From Cryobacterium melibiosiphilum (GTDB lineage: Bacteria > Actinomycetota > Actinomycetes > Actinomycetales > Microbacteriaceae): 64,000 nucleotides of DNA. Under the pieces are notes generated by a model. That model was not told where the DNA came from. It was given only the letters and a program-made list of their open reading frames with translations, and did not search any database. The stretch covers positions 1 through 64,000 of the forward strand of contig NZ_QZVS01000077.1 of the NCBI RefSeq assembly GCF_003602235.1. Reading direction: 5' to 3'. The position numbers and the translations under genes were made by a program. Each line of letters begins with the position of its first letter. Positions within the stretch are counted from its first letter, which is position 1. Below, one piece after another: positions 8,458 to 17,009 of this stretch.

Positions 8458-10035
8458 TCAGAGACGGGCGCGCAGGTCCTTGCGCAGGATCTTGCCCGAC
8501 GCCGACTTCGGGATGACGTCGATGAACTCGACCACACGCACCTTCTTGTGCGGAGCGACCCGTTCGGCGACCCAGGCGATGACGATCTCGCCGGTGATGC
8601 CGGCATCCGCTACCGCCACGATGTAGGCCTTCGGGATCTCCTGGCCGTCGTCGTCGTTGATGCCGATCACGGCGGCATCGTTCACGTGCGGGTGGGTGAG
8701 CAGCAGCGCCTCGAGCTCAGCCGGCGCGATCTGGTAGCCCTTGTACTTGATGAGCTCCTTGCTGCGATCGACGATCTTCACGACGCCCTCCGCGCTGACC
8801 GTGGCGACGTCGCCGGTGTGCAGAAAACCGTCGGAATCGATGGTCTCCCGGGTGGCCTCGTCGTTGTTCAGGTAGCCGAGCATCACGTTCGGGCCGCGCA
8901 CGAGCAGCTCGCCGGGGTCGCTGACACCGGACGCCGGCACGGTGATCTCGTCGCCGGTCTCGAGCGACACGAGCTTGCACTCCATATTCGGAATGGTCAC
9001 GCCCACGGAGTCGCGCGAGATTTCGGGGGCGTCCTGCGGAATCAGGTGGGACACCGGGCTGGCTTCGGTCATGCCGTAGCCCTGCAGCATGCGGCAGCCC
9101 AGCCGTTCGGCGACGGCCGTCGCGAGGGCGCCGTCGAGCGGCGCCGCCCCCGAGAGAATCGTGTGCACGCTGGAGAGGTCATAATCGGCGACGAGCGGAT
9201 GCTTCGCGAGGGCGACCGCAACCGGCGGCGCAATGAACACATACGAGCAGCGTTCGTCCTGGATGATGCGCAGAAACTCGGCGAGGTCGAACTTCGGCAT
9301 GGTCACGAGGCGAGCCCGCTGCTTGAACGCGAGGTTCAGCAGCACGGTCATGCCGTAGATGTGGAAGAACGGCAGCAGCGCGAGCACCCGGTCGTCGGGC
9401 ACGACGTTGATCAGCCCGCGGGCCTGCTGCACGTTGGCGACCAGGTTGCGGTGGCTGAGCATGACGCCCTTGGGCCGCCCGGTGGTGCCCGAGGAATACG
9501 GCAGCACGGCCACGTGGGTTGCCGGGTCGATCGCGGGCGCGTCGACGAGCGGTTCGGCGAGCAGCAGGTCGGCCATCGACGGATGCCCCACGGCCCCGTC
9601 GAGCACGATGAGGTGGCTGTCGTCGAAACCCACCGTCTGGGCGGCCTCGCGGGCCCCGCCGAGCAACGGTGACACGGTGACCAGCCAGGTCGCGCCGGCG
9701 TCGTCGAGCTGGCGCTGGATCTCGCCGGCCGTATAGAGGGAGTTGATGGTCGTGACAGTGATGCCCGCGCGCAGCAGCCCGTGGAAGACGCTCGTGAACG
9801 CCGGAATGTTCGGGCAGAGCAGGGCCACGACGGTTCCGGGCCCGGCGCCGCGGGCGGCGAACGCGCCGGCGACGCGGTTGATCTGGTCGAGCAAGGTGCG
9901 GTAGGTCATGGCCGCGCCAGTCGCGCCGTCGACGACCGCGACCCGGTCGACGTCCGCCGGGCTGAGGTCGCCGAACAGGTAGTCGTAAATGCTGGCGTCG
10001 GGAATCTCGACGGGGGAATACGGGCTGGTGAACAC
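8458..10035 (-). CDS. AMP-binding acyl-CoA synthetase / 4-coumarate-CoA ligase-like
   Basis: A 525-residue ANL-superfamily enzyme that activates a carboxylic acid as acyl-AMP and then acyl-CoA. Motifs in order: YSSGTTGRPKG (P-loop-like A3), GYGMTE (A5), LHTGDVA (A7), KIVDRSKELIKYKGYQIAPAE (A8 hinge) and PKSASGKILRKDLR with the catalytic Lys near the C-terminus (A10). The start is GTG 10035, which has a strong AAAGGAGAT five bases before it; upstream in-frame codons lack this. Sequence style matches the 4-coumarate:CoA ligase group, but the acid is not determinable and medium- or long-chain fatty acids are possible. Confidence 0.9.
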   Translation of the reverse strand: MFTSPYSPVEIPDASIYDYLFGDLSPADVDRVAVVDGATGAAMTYRTLLDQINRVAGAFAARGAGPGTVVALLCPNIPAFTSVFHGLLRAGITVTTINSLYTAGEIQRQLDDAGATWLVTVSPLLGGAREAAQTVGFDDSHLIVLDGAVGHPSMADLLLAEPLVDAPAIDPATHVAVLPYSSGTTGRPKGVMLSHRNLVANVQQARGLINVVPDDRVLALLPFFHIYGMTVLLNLAFKQRARLVTMPKFDLAEFLRIIQDERCSYVFIAPPVAVALAKHPLVADYDLSSVHTILSGAAPLDGALATAVAERLGCRMLQGYGMTEASPVSHLIPQDAPEISRDSVGVTIPNMECKLVSLETGDEITVPASGVSDPGELLVRGPNVMLGYLNNDEATRETIDSDGFLHTGDVATVSAEGVVKIVDRSKELIKYKGYQIAPAELEALLLTHPHVNDAAVIGINDDDGQEIPKAYIVAVADAGITGEIVIAWVAERVAPHKKVRVVEFIDVIPKSASGKILRKDLRARL

Positions 10036-10216
10036 GCAAAATCTCCTTTGATTTCGGTCACGCTTCGGGGCGTGTCCACACACTAGCCCACGCCCCCGAC
10101 AGTTGATCGACCGTCGTTTACCTCCCGGACACCCGAACGGGGGCTGCCGTTGAGGTCGGATCCCTAGCCTGAATTTCGACCGCGCCCGGACCGGGCGTGG
10201 AACGAAAGGTTGTCAC

Positions 10217-11158
10217 GTGGTATTCAGCCCCTCCGCTCGATTCCGTACGGCGTTCGCCGCCGGCGCCGCTGTGCTCCTCACCGCGGGCCTCGCCTCGTGC
10301 GCCGCGACGACCGACGACGCCGCAACAGAGCTGGACGGCGCGAGCGACGTGAGCTACGCCGTCGACGAGAACACCCTCGTGTTCGGCGTCGTGCCCGACG
10401 CGGTGGACACCCAGACCAACTACCAGCCGCTCATGGACTACCTCTCCCAGGAGACCGGCAAGACCGTGGAATACCACGAGTCCACCGACTACGCGGCGCT
10501 CATCGAAGCGGCCATCGCCGGCAAGGTCGACGTGGGATCGTTCTCCGGTTTCACGTACCTCACCGCACTCAACAACGGTGCCGAGATCACCCCGATCTCC
10601 TCCATCGTCACGGTCGAGGGCGAGGCCGCCGGGTACTACTCGCAGGCCATCGTGCCCGCGGACAGCGACATCACCTCGCTCGACGAGTTCGCCGGCAAGA
10701 AGGTCTGCTTCGTCGACCCCTCGTCGACGTCGGGTTACCTGTTCCCGTCGTACAACCTGCTCGAGGCCGGCGTCGACCCGGTCGAAGACGTGACCCCGGT
10801 CTTCGCCGGCAAGCACGACGTGAGCGTGCAGAAGGTCTCCGAAAACCGTGAGTGCGAGGTGGGCTTTGCCGAGGACAGCGAAGTGACCAAGAACCCGGGC
10901 GTGAAGGTCATCGCCGAGACCATGGTTCCCGGCGCCCCCATCGTGATGAGCGACGCTTTGCCCGCCGAGCTGAAAACCCAGCTCACCGAGCTGCTCGGTG
11001 AGGTGACCGTCGACGACATCATCGCCGCCGGCATCGAGGGCGCCGACTCCGAGTCGTTCCGCATGGTCTTCCTGGCCACCGAGCCCGTCGACGACGCGTA
11101 CTACGACACCATCCGGGACATCTGCGTGAAGACCGAAGCCGCACAGTGCGAGAGCTAA
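10217..11158 (+). CDS. phnD: Phosphonate/phosphite ABC transporter, substrate-binding lipoprotein
   Basis: A 313-residue lipoprotein that captures phosphonate outside the membrane. The signal peptide ends in lipobox LASC with Cys 28. The mature part has the PhnD signature NYQPLMDYLSQETGK, STDYAALIEAAIAGKVDVGSFSG and DITSLDEFAGKKVCFVDPSSTSG with phosphonate-contacting Ser/Thr residues, then GYLFPSYNLLEAG. The start is GTG 10217 with GAAAGG eight bases upstream. First gene of a five-gene run; the next GTG overlaps its last codons. A CGCCCGG/CCGGGCG hairpin sits in the leader (10183-10197). No PHO-box-like direct repeat was recognised in the 180 bp upstream. Confidence 0.93.
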   Translation: MVFSPSARFRTAFAAGAAVLLTAGLASCAATTDDAATELDGASDVSYAVDENTLVFGVVPDAVDTQTNYQPLMDYLSQETGKTVEYHESTDYAALIEAAIAGKVDVGSFSGFTYLTALNNGAEITPISSIVTVEGEAAGYYSQAIVPADSDITSLDEFAGKKVCFVDPSSTSGYLFPSYNLLEAGVDPVEDVTPVFAGKHDVSVQKVSENRECEVGFAEDSEVTKNPGVKVIAETMVPGAPIVMSDALPAELKTQLTELLGEVTVDDIIAAGIEGADSESFRMVFLATEPVDDAYYDTIRDICVKTEAAQCES

Positions 11159-12024
11159 GCTCCGAAACGAACACGGCGACGGATGCTGCGGCATCCGTCA
11201 TCGAGGTCGCGAACGTCACGAAGACCTTCGGTGACACCGTCGCCCTGAACGGTGCCTCGCTGAGCGTGCGGCGCGGCGAGATCGTGGTGCTGCTCGGGCT
11301 GTCCGGTTCAGGCAAGAGCACCCTGCTGCGCCACCTCGACGGCCTCGAAGAACCCGACAGCGGCACGGTCACCGTGCTCGGCGAGCCAGTCTCGACCCTG
11401 GCCGGAAAACGCCTGCGGGCACTGCGCGGTCGGGTCGGCTTCATCTTTCAGCAGTTCGAGCTCGTGCCCTCGCTGACCGTGCTCGAAAACGTGCTGACCG
11501 GGGCGCTCGCCCGGGTGAGCGGCCCCCGGCTCGGGCTCTGGGGCTACAACCGAGCGCTGCGGCTCGCCGCGCTCGGCCACCTCGACCGGGTCGGCCTGCT
11601 CGCGCAGGCTTACCAACGCGCCGACACCCTGTCGGGCGGGCAGCAGCAGCGCGTGGGCATCGCCCGGGCGTTGATGCAGAATCCCGAGATTCTGCTCGCC
11701 GACGAACCGGTCGCCTCCCTCGACCCGGAATCGAGCGACCAGGTCATGGCCCTCATCCGCGAGATCGCGATGGACCAGGGCCTGACCGTGGTGTGCAGCC
11801 TGCACCAGGTCGACCTCGCCCTGTCCTGGGGCGACCGCATCGTGGGCCTGCGGCACGGCGAAGTCGTGCTCGACACCCCCGCCGCGGGCCTCAGCAAGGC
11901 CGCGGTCATGGAGATCTACGGCCGCGTCGCCACGACGACGGCCGAGCTGGATGCCATCGCGACCGAACTCGAATCCGCGCGCGCCACCGATCTCATCGGC
12001 GCCACCGCGGAGTCCGCTCGATGA
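11146..12024 (+). CDS. phnC: Phosphonate ABC transporter ATP-binding protein
   Basis: A 292-residue ABC ATPase powering phosphonate import. Walker A GLSGSGKST is at residues 51-59, the Q-loop FIFQQFELVPSLTVLENVLTGAL is characteristic of PhnC, the signature LSGGQQQR is near residue 160, and Walker B ILLADEP with the D-loop SLDP and switch His (SLHQVDLA) follow. The start is GTG 11146, inside the last 13 bp of phnD. It overlaps the permease gene by four bases (ATGA at 12021), so translation is coupled on both sides. The N-terminal 15 residues are poorly conserved in style. Confidence 0.93.
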   Translation: MRELSSETNTATDAAASVIEVANVTKTFGDTVALNGASLSVRRGEIVVLLGLSGSGKSTLLRHLDGLEEPDSGTVTVLGEPVSTLAGKRLRALRGRVGFIFQQFELVPSLTVLENVLTGALARVSGPRLGLWGYNRALRLAALGHLDRVGLLAQAYQRADTLSGGQQQRVGIARALMQNPEILLADEPVASLDPESSDQVMALIREIAMDQGLTVVCSLHQVDLALSWGDRIVGLRHGEVVLDTPAAGLSKAAVMEIYGRVATTTAELDAIATELESARATDLIGATAESAR

Positions 12025-13811
12025 CCCTCACCGCAGCGCGACCCCGCGCGGCCGCGCGGTCGGGCCGTCCGTCTGGCGGCGCCGGTGACCGCGGCACCCT
12101 CGAGGCGCGGGCGCCGCGGCGTCGCCTCTCGCCCGAGAAGATCGCCGCCGGGCTGACCCTCGTCGCGCTCGTGGTGGCATCCGTCGTCTCGCTCGTCAGC
12201 ATCGACATCTCGATTCCGCAGATGATCGAGAGCTGGGGCAACGCCCAGAACTTCTTCGAGCGGGTCGGGGTGATCAGCTTTCCTGAACCCGGCGACCTGC
12301 TCTACCTGACCGCCCTTACCGTGGGCCTCGTGCTCTGCGGCACCCTCTTCGCCGCGTTTTTCTCGGTGCCGATCGCCTTCCTCGCCGCCGCCAACACGAC
12401 GCCCGGCCGCGGCTGGATGGTCGCCGGCCGCTTTGCCGGGGTGTTCTTTCGCGCAGTGCCCGACGTGGTGCTCGCCATGGTCTTCGTGCTGATGTTCTCG
12501 CTCGGGTCGCTGCCGGGAATCCTCGCCATCGGCATCCACTCGATCGGCATGATCAGCAAGATGTTCGCCGACGCGATCGAGCAGATCGACGAGGGCCCTC
12601 GCCTGGCCATTCGCGCGGCCGGCGGCACCACCTTGCAGGAGTTCACCTCGGGGATTCTGCCGCAGGTGCTGCCCTCGTGGGTGGCGACCGTTCTGCACCG
12701 TAACGACATCAACCTGCGCGGCTCGGTGATTCTCGGCTATGTCGGCGTGGTCGGCCTCGGGCTCGAGATGTCGTACGCGTTCAAATCGCTCGATTACTCG
12801 CTCGGCCTCGGCATCGCGCTCATCATCTTCGCGCTGTGCGTGGTCATGGAGATCGTCTCGAGCGTCGTGCGCACCGCCATGCTCGGCTTCGCACCGACGC
12901 GTCGCAGCCTCGGCGATCGACTGCTCCGTCGCCTCGGAATGCGCGGGCGCCGCGTCGACCCGGCTGACACCTCGGCCGCGTCGGCCGCGCTGGCCCGCAA
13001 GATGAGCCGAGCGGATGCCCGCACCGCCGCCCTCCGCCGCCCCTGGGACGCCGCCCGCCGCCGCAATACGGTGTGGGGCTGGGCCGCCGGCCTCGTCATC
13101 ATCGGCAGTGTGCTCATCTCCGATATCCAGTGGGGCGACTTCGTGACCTTCTGGGGCTACCTGCCCGAAACCGCCGCAAAATTCTGGCCACCGAGCTTCG
13201 GCAGCTACGACGCGCCGACCATGATCGCGGCGATGGGGGAGACGATCGCGATCGCGCTCGCCGCGACGATCCTCACGATCATCGCGTCGATCGTGATCGG
13301 CTCGCTCGCCGCCCGCAACGTGGCGCCGAGCCCGCGGGTGCGCAGCGGAATGCGCCTGGTCCTGGTGTCGATCCGCGGCATTCCGGAGATCATCCTCGCG
13401 ATCGTGCTGATCGTCGTGACCGGCCTCGGAACCCAGGCCGGCACGATCGCCCTGGCGATCGGCGGCATCGGCCTGCTCGGCAAGCTGCTGGCCGATTCGC
13501 TTGAAGAGGTGAAGCCCGGACCAGAGCAGGCGCTGACCGCCGCCGGCGCGAGCCGGCTGCAGGTCTACGCCGGAGCCACTGCACCGCAGGGCATGAAAGC
13601 CCTGATCGGGCACAGCTTCTACATGCTTGACACCAACATTAGGGCGGCGACGATCCTCGGGCTCGTGGGCGGCGGCGGAGTCGGGTACTTTCTGCTCAAC
13701 GCCGGCCAGGGGTCACGTTATGACCTCGTGACGACGATCGTCGTGATGATCCTCGTCACGGTTCTCGTGGTCGAAGCGCTCGCGATGTGGATGCGCCGGG
13801 TGTTCCGATGA
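12021..13811 (+). CDS. phnE: Phosphonate ABC transporter permease, fused PhnE1-PhnE2
   Basis: One 596-residue polypeptide holding two complete binding-protein-dependent permease domains. The first is about residues 40-310 (coupling-helix region AIEQIDEGPRLAIRAAGGTTLQEF) and the second about 350-590 (LEEVKPGPEQALTAAGASRLQVY). They are joined by an Arg/Ala-rich, probably cytoplasmic linker near residues 295-345 (GDRLLRRLGMRGRRVDP). Most systems use two separate PhnE chains or a homodimer, so the fusion fixes a 1:1 heterodimer. ATG 12021 overlaps the phnC stop as ATGA, and the stop overlaps the next start the same way. The cytoplasmic N-terminus is unusually Arg-rich. Confidence 0.92.
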   Translation: MTLTAARPRAAARSGRPSGGAGDRGTLEARAPRRRLSPEKIAAGLTLVALVVASVVSLVSIDISIPQMIESWGNAQNFFERVGVISFPEPGDLLYLTALTVGLVLCGTLFAAFFSVPIAFLAAANTTPGRGWMVAGRFAGVFFRAVPDVVLAMVFVLMFSLGSLPGILAIGIHSIGMISKMFADAIEQIDEGPRLAIRAAGGTTLQEFTSGILPQVLPSWVATVLHRNDINLRGSVILGYVGVVGLGLEMSYAFKSLDYSLGLGIALIIFALCVVMEIVSSVVRTAMLGFAPTRRSLGDRLLRRLGMRGRRVDPADTSAASAALARKMSRADARTAALRRPWDAARRRNTVWGWAAGLVIIGSVLISDIQWGDFVTFWGYLPETAAKFWPPSFGSYDAPTMIAAMGETIAIALAATILTIIASIVIGSLAARNVAPSPRVRSGMRLVLVSIRGIPEIILAIVLIVVTGLGTQAGTIALAIGGIGLLGKLLADSLEEVKPGPEQALTAAGASRLQVYAGATAPQGMKALIGHSFYMLDTNIRAATILGLVGGGGVGYFLLNAGQGSRYDLVTTIVVMILVTVLVVEALAMWMRRVFR

Positions 13812-15022
13812 GTGCTGTGGCTGCCAGCGCGTTCGACGTCGTGGTGGTCGGTTCGGGCATCGTGGGCCTCGGCCACGCGCTCGCCGCGAGTGATCGCGGG
13901 CTGAGCGTCGTGGTGGTGGACCGCGCGGCGACGCTCGCCGGGGCATCCGTACGCAATTTCGGCCACCTGTGCTTCACCCCGCAAGCCGGACTTGCCCGCG
14001 AGTTCGCGGCTCTCTCGCGGCCGCTCTGGCTGCGCCTGGCGACGGATGCCGGACTCTGGCTGCGCGAATCCGGCACCCTGGTCGTCGCCCGCCACGCCGA
14101 CGAGTTGCGCGTGCTCGAAGAGGTCGCCGCCGAACGCGGTGGCGACTCAGCCTTCACGGGCGACCTCGGCCGCGACGTGGCCGGGCGCCCCGAAATCGAA
14201 TTACTGGACCGTGCCGAGCTGGAGTCCCGGGCGCCGGTCGGCCCCGGAACCGCCGTGGGCGGCGCCTTTCTGCCGGCCGACCTGCAGGTCAACCCGCGGC
14301 AGGCCGGCGCGGCGCTCGCCGGGTACCTGGCCGGGCGTGGCGTGGAGTTTCGCTACCGCACCGCCGTCACCGGTGTGCGCGCAGGAGTCGTCGAGACGAC
14401 CCGCGGCCGCATCGACGCGGGCACGGTGATCGTGGCCGTCAACCACGACATCGACCAGCTCTATCCCGAGGTCGCCGAGCGCGTCGGCATCCTTCGTTGC
14501 GGGCTCGACATGCTGCGCGTCGACGCGAGCCTGCGGGCGCCGCTGGTGGCGCCGCTGCTCACCGGCTGGTCGCTGCTGCGTTATGCCGCCTTTGCCGGGA
14601 CGCCGTCGGCCGCGGGCCTGCGGGAACGGCTGCACCGGGAGCATCCGCAGCTCGCCGCCCTGGATCTGAACCAGATGTACACGCAGCTGCCGGGCGGCAG
14701 CCTGATCGTGGGGGACACCCACTATCGCGGTGATGCCGTGTCGCCGTTCCAGGCCGAGGGTGCCTCCGAAACCCTGCTCGACCTGACGGCGGAGCTGTTC
14801 GCGGTGCCGCGGCCGCGGGTGATCGAACGCTGGCAGGGCGTCTATGCCTCCGGGCCCAACGATTTTCTCATCGAAGAGCCGGAACCGGGCGTGCACCTCG
14901 TCGCCGCGACCACCGGCATCGGCATGACGACCGGACTCGGGCTCGCCGAGAGTGTCGTCGCCGGGTTTTATGCTTCCGCTCAATCCGCACCACTCGCACA
15001 CCCCACGAAAGGCACATCATGA
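13808..15022 (+). CDS. FAD-dependent oxidoreductase of phosphonate catabolism (TIGR03364-like)
   Basis: A 404-residue flavoprotein of the D-amino-acid/glycine-oxidase (DAO) fold. It has FDVVVVGSGIVGLGHALAAS with the dinucleotide loop GSGIVG at residues 15-20, VVVVDRAA (the acidic end of beta-2), and ASVRNFGHLC, a substrate-side stretch typical of this subfamily. The C-terminal GIGMTTGLGLAESV is the FAD-closing motif. Members next to phosphonate transporters are linked to oxidation of 2-aminoethylphosphonate or its N-methyl forms to phosphonoacetaldehyde; that function here is inferred from family and context. It overlaps both neighbours by ATGA. Confidence 0.85.
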   Translation: MSAVAASAFDVVVVGSGIVGLGHALAASDRGLSVVVVDRAATLAGASVRNFGHLCFTPQAGLAREFAALSRPLWLRLATDAGLWLRESGTLVVARHADELRVLEEVAAERGGDSAFTGDLGRDVAGRPEIELLDRAELESRAPVGPGTAVGGAFLPADLQVNPRQAGAALAGYLAGRGVEFRYRTAVTGVRAGVVETTRGRIDAGTVIVAVNHDIDQLYPEVAERVGILRCGLDMLRVDASLRAPLVAPLLTGWSLLRYAAFAGTPSAAGLRERLHREHPQLAALDLNQMYTQLPGGSLIVGDTHYRGDAVSPFQAEGASETLLDLTAELFAVPRPRVIERWQGVYASGPNDFLIEEPEPGVHLVAATTGIGMTTGLGLAESVVAGFYASAQSAPLAHPTKGTS

Positions 15023-15807
15023 CCATTAGTGACGGAACCTTCATCGCCGACGACGCCGCGGCCGAGGCAGTCTTCGACGGCCAGGCCGAGCTCGAAGACT
15101 ACGACGAAGAGTTCGAAGAGCTCGACGTCGAACTCGTCGTGCTCGACATGGCCGGCACGACCGTGCGCGATGACGGACTCGTCGAGCGGGCTTTCGTGGT
15201 CGCCGCCCGCGCCGTGGGCCTCGCGACGACCGATGACGCCCTCGAGGCCGCGCTCGACTATGTGCGCGAGACCATGGGCCAGTCCAAGATCCAGGTCTTC
15301 CGGGCCCTGACCGAGAACGAAGACGTCGCCAACGCCGCGAACGTGGCTTTCGAGGCGGCTTACCTCGAGCTCGTGATCGAGGCCGGGGTGACCGCGATCG
15401 ACGGCGCCGAAGACCTCTTTCGGGAGCTGCGCGACTACGGCGTGAAGATCGCGCTGACGACCGGGTTCTCCCGTGCCACCCAGGATGCCCTGCTCGACGC
15501 CCTCGGCTGGGCCGATCTGATCGACCTCACCCTGTGCCCCGGCGACGCCGGCCGCGGCCGCCCGTTCCCTGACCTCAACCTCACGGCGCTGCTGCGCACC
15601 GGCGCCACGAGTGTCAGCGGCATGGTCGTCGTCGGCGACACGGCGAGCGATATGCTCGCCGGGGTCAACGCCGGAGCCGGCCTCGTGGTCGGCGTGCTGA
15701 GCGGCACCCACGACGAGGAGACCCTCGAAGACGCGGGCGCCGACGTGATCATCGACAGCATCGCCGACCTCGCCGAACTGCTCGGCCTGCGCGACGACGA
15801 GGAGTAG
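15019..15807 (+). CDS. HAD hydrolase, phosphonoacetaldehyde hydrolase-like
   Basis: A 262-residue HAD enzyme. After an acidic 35-residue leader (LEDYDEEFEELDVELVV) comes the catalytic loop LDMAGTT with nucleophile Asp 43, the form used by phosphonatase, then the cap sequence MGQSKIQVFRALTE. Lys 90 in this cap aligns by eye with the Schiff-base lysine of PhnX (MG-x-x-KI-x-x-x-RALTE). Motif II is LTTGFSR and motif IV VVVGDTASDM. Expected reaction: phosphonoacetaldehyde to acetaldehyde plus phosphate, which would complete the pathway started by the upstream FAD enzyme. Relatives are often annotated only as PhnX-like. The acidic N-terminal leader is not part of the HAD core. Confidence 0.85.
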   Translation: MTISDGTFIADDAAAEAVFDGQAELEDYDEEFEELDVELVVLDMAGTTVRDDGLVERAFVVAARAVGLATTDDALEAALDYVRETMGQSKIQVFRALTENEDVANAANVAFEAAYLELVIEAGVTAIDGAEDLFRELRDYGVKIALTTGFSRATQDALLDALGWADLIDLTLCPGDAGRGRPFPDLNLTALLRTGATSVSGMVVVGDTASDMLAGVNAGAGLVVGVLSGTHDEETLEDAGADVIIDSIADLAELLGLRDDEE

Positions 15808-15837
15808 CCCCGGAGTCGGGCCGGGGCGGCAGGTGGG

Positions 15838-15905
15838 CTCGCGGCACTTATTACGTCTGGCGGCACTCGTTCCATCGAGTGCCGCCAGACCGAACGAGTG
15901 CCGCG
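15838..15905. repeat. Nested intergenic inverted repeat after the phn operon
   Basis: The inner perfect 15-bp stem GTCTGGCGGCACTCG (15855-15869) pairs with 15876-15890 across a 6-nt loop TTCCAT. An outer pair TCGCGGCACT (15838-15847) and AGTGCCGCGA (15896-15905) repeats the word CGGCACT, so the element holds four copies of it. It could terminate the phn transcript but has no T run. It resembles in design the other intergenic palindromes of this window, with its own stem sequence. Confidence 0.75.
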
Positions 15906-15957
15906 ACCGCCAGGCCGCGGTTGACCGGGCTGGCCCCGCGGCTCAATCTGCGGTTGC

Positions 15958-16422
15958 ATGGTGAGCATGCTCGCTGAAATCCTGACCACGATCACCGCGG
16001 TCGGCGCCGCCGTCATGGGCGGGGTCTTCCTCGCTTTCTCGGTGATGGTGATGCCGGCGCTGCGGCGCAGGCCCGCGGCCGACGCGATCGGCGTGATGCA
16101 GCAGATCAATGTCGCGGCGGTGCGCCCGCTGTTCCTGGCCGTGCTCTTTGGAACGGCCGCGGCATCCGTCGCCCTGATTGTGGGCCAGATTCTCGATCCG
16201 GCAGCGGATGCCGCCCAGCGGCTGGTCGGCTCCGCCCTCTACCTGGCCAGCGTGGCGGTGACGATCGGTTTCCACGTGCCGCGCAACAACGCGCTGGCAC
16301 GGCTGGACCCGAACGCCGCGGAATCAGACGCGGCCTGGACGACATTCGCGGCCCAGTGGACCGCCGGCAACCACGTTCGGGCGTTGCTCGGGGTCGCGGC
16401 GGCGGTGACGCTACTGCTTTAG
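15958..16422 (+). CDS. DUF1772 (anthrone oxygenase-like) membrane protein
   Basis: A 154-residue protein with four predicted membrane segments, including MGGVFLAFSVMVMPALRR (segment 1, with the conserved polar turn after it), ALFGTAAASVALIVGQIL-like segment 2, LVGSALYLASVAVTIGFHVPRNNALA and a C-terminal VRALLGVAAAVTLLL. The HVPRNNALA motif and the WTAGNHVR near the end are the usual DUF1772 marks. Function in bacteria is not established. ATG 15958 is used, with a second start 3 and 12 bases on. Its stop overlaps by 4 bp the stop of the convergent DUF3817 gene. Confidence 0.8.
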   Translation: MVSMLAEILTTITAVGAAVMGGVFLAFSVMVMPALRRRPAADAIGVMQQINVAAVRPLFLAVLFGTAAASVALIVGQILDPAADAAQRLVGSALYLASVAVTIGFHVPRNNALARLDPNAAESDAAWTTFAAQWTAGNHVRALLGVAAAVTLLL

Positions 16423-16877
16423 GCGCCGCCGGGCGGCCCCAGAGTCAGCAGCACGGCCATCACGGCGCCGAGTCCGATCACCAGCACGGCCGCAAAGAGC
16501 ACCGGGCGCACGAGCATCCAGCGGAGCAGCGCGCTCACACGGGTGTGGTCGCGGGGGTCGTCGGTGCGCGTTCGGCGCCAGTCGCCGTCGAGGTGGCCGT
16601 TCTTCTCGAGTCCCCGGTCGAGGGGAATCGTGCCGAACGGCACGATCGAGGTGGCCACGGCGATAGCCGTGAGCTTCGGCCCCCAGTGCTGGTTCACACC
16701 GACCAGCAGCGCCGTCATGGCGAACGCGATGAAGACGAGCCCGTGCAGAAATCCGCCGACCTGCACGCCGAGCTCGCCGACCTGCAGCACGTATTTGCCG
16801 AGCATTCCGGCGATCAGCAGCGCCCAGGTGATGGCCTCGGCGATGGCTACGGATCGAAACAGCAGGCGGGGGGACAT
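16419..16877 (-). CDS. DUF3817 integral membrane protein
   Basis: A 152-residue protein with three or four hydrophobic helices. It begins MSPRLLFRSVAIAEAITWALLIAGMLGKYV and includes GGFLHGLVFIAFAMTALLVGVNQHW, the conserved His-containing core of DUF3817, then IVPFGTIPLDRGLEKNG. It is widespread in actinobacteria with no known activity. The ATG at 16877 is the first start after which similarity-like sequence begins; the frame extends further upstream without family character. It is divergent from the TetR gene at 17010, and the two share an intergenic region with a clear operator-like palindrome. Confidence 0.8.
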   Translation of the reverse strand: MSPRLLFRSVAIAEAITWALLIAGMLGKYVLQVGELGVQVGGFLHGLVFIAFAMTALLVGVNQHWGPKLTAIAVATSIVPFGTIPLDRGLEKNGHLDGDWRRTRTDDPRDHTRVSALLRWMLVRPVLFAAVLVIGLGAVMAVLLTLGPPGGA

Positions 16878-16952
16878 TGACCCATGCTCGCAGCCGAATC
16901 TGGGCAAGTCCCCGTCTGCACGCGGCGCGAGTCTGGACGTTCGCCGATAATC

Positions 16953-16999
16953 TTGCACGACTGTAAGTTTGCAGTTGTGCAATTACGCAGTGATTGCAA
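16953..16999. promoter_or_regulatory. TetR operator candidate
   Basis: Inverted repeat TTGCACGACTG (16953-16963) and CAGTTGTGCAA (16972-16982), one mismatch in 11, with an 8-bp spacer. A third half-site CAGTGATTGCAA follows at 16988-16999. It sits in the divergent region between DUF3817 and the TetR gene, 10-57 bp before the TetR start, the expected place for autoregulation. Confidence 0.7.
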
Positions 17000-17009
17000 G
17001 AATTGGGAG

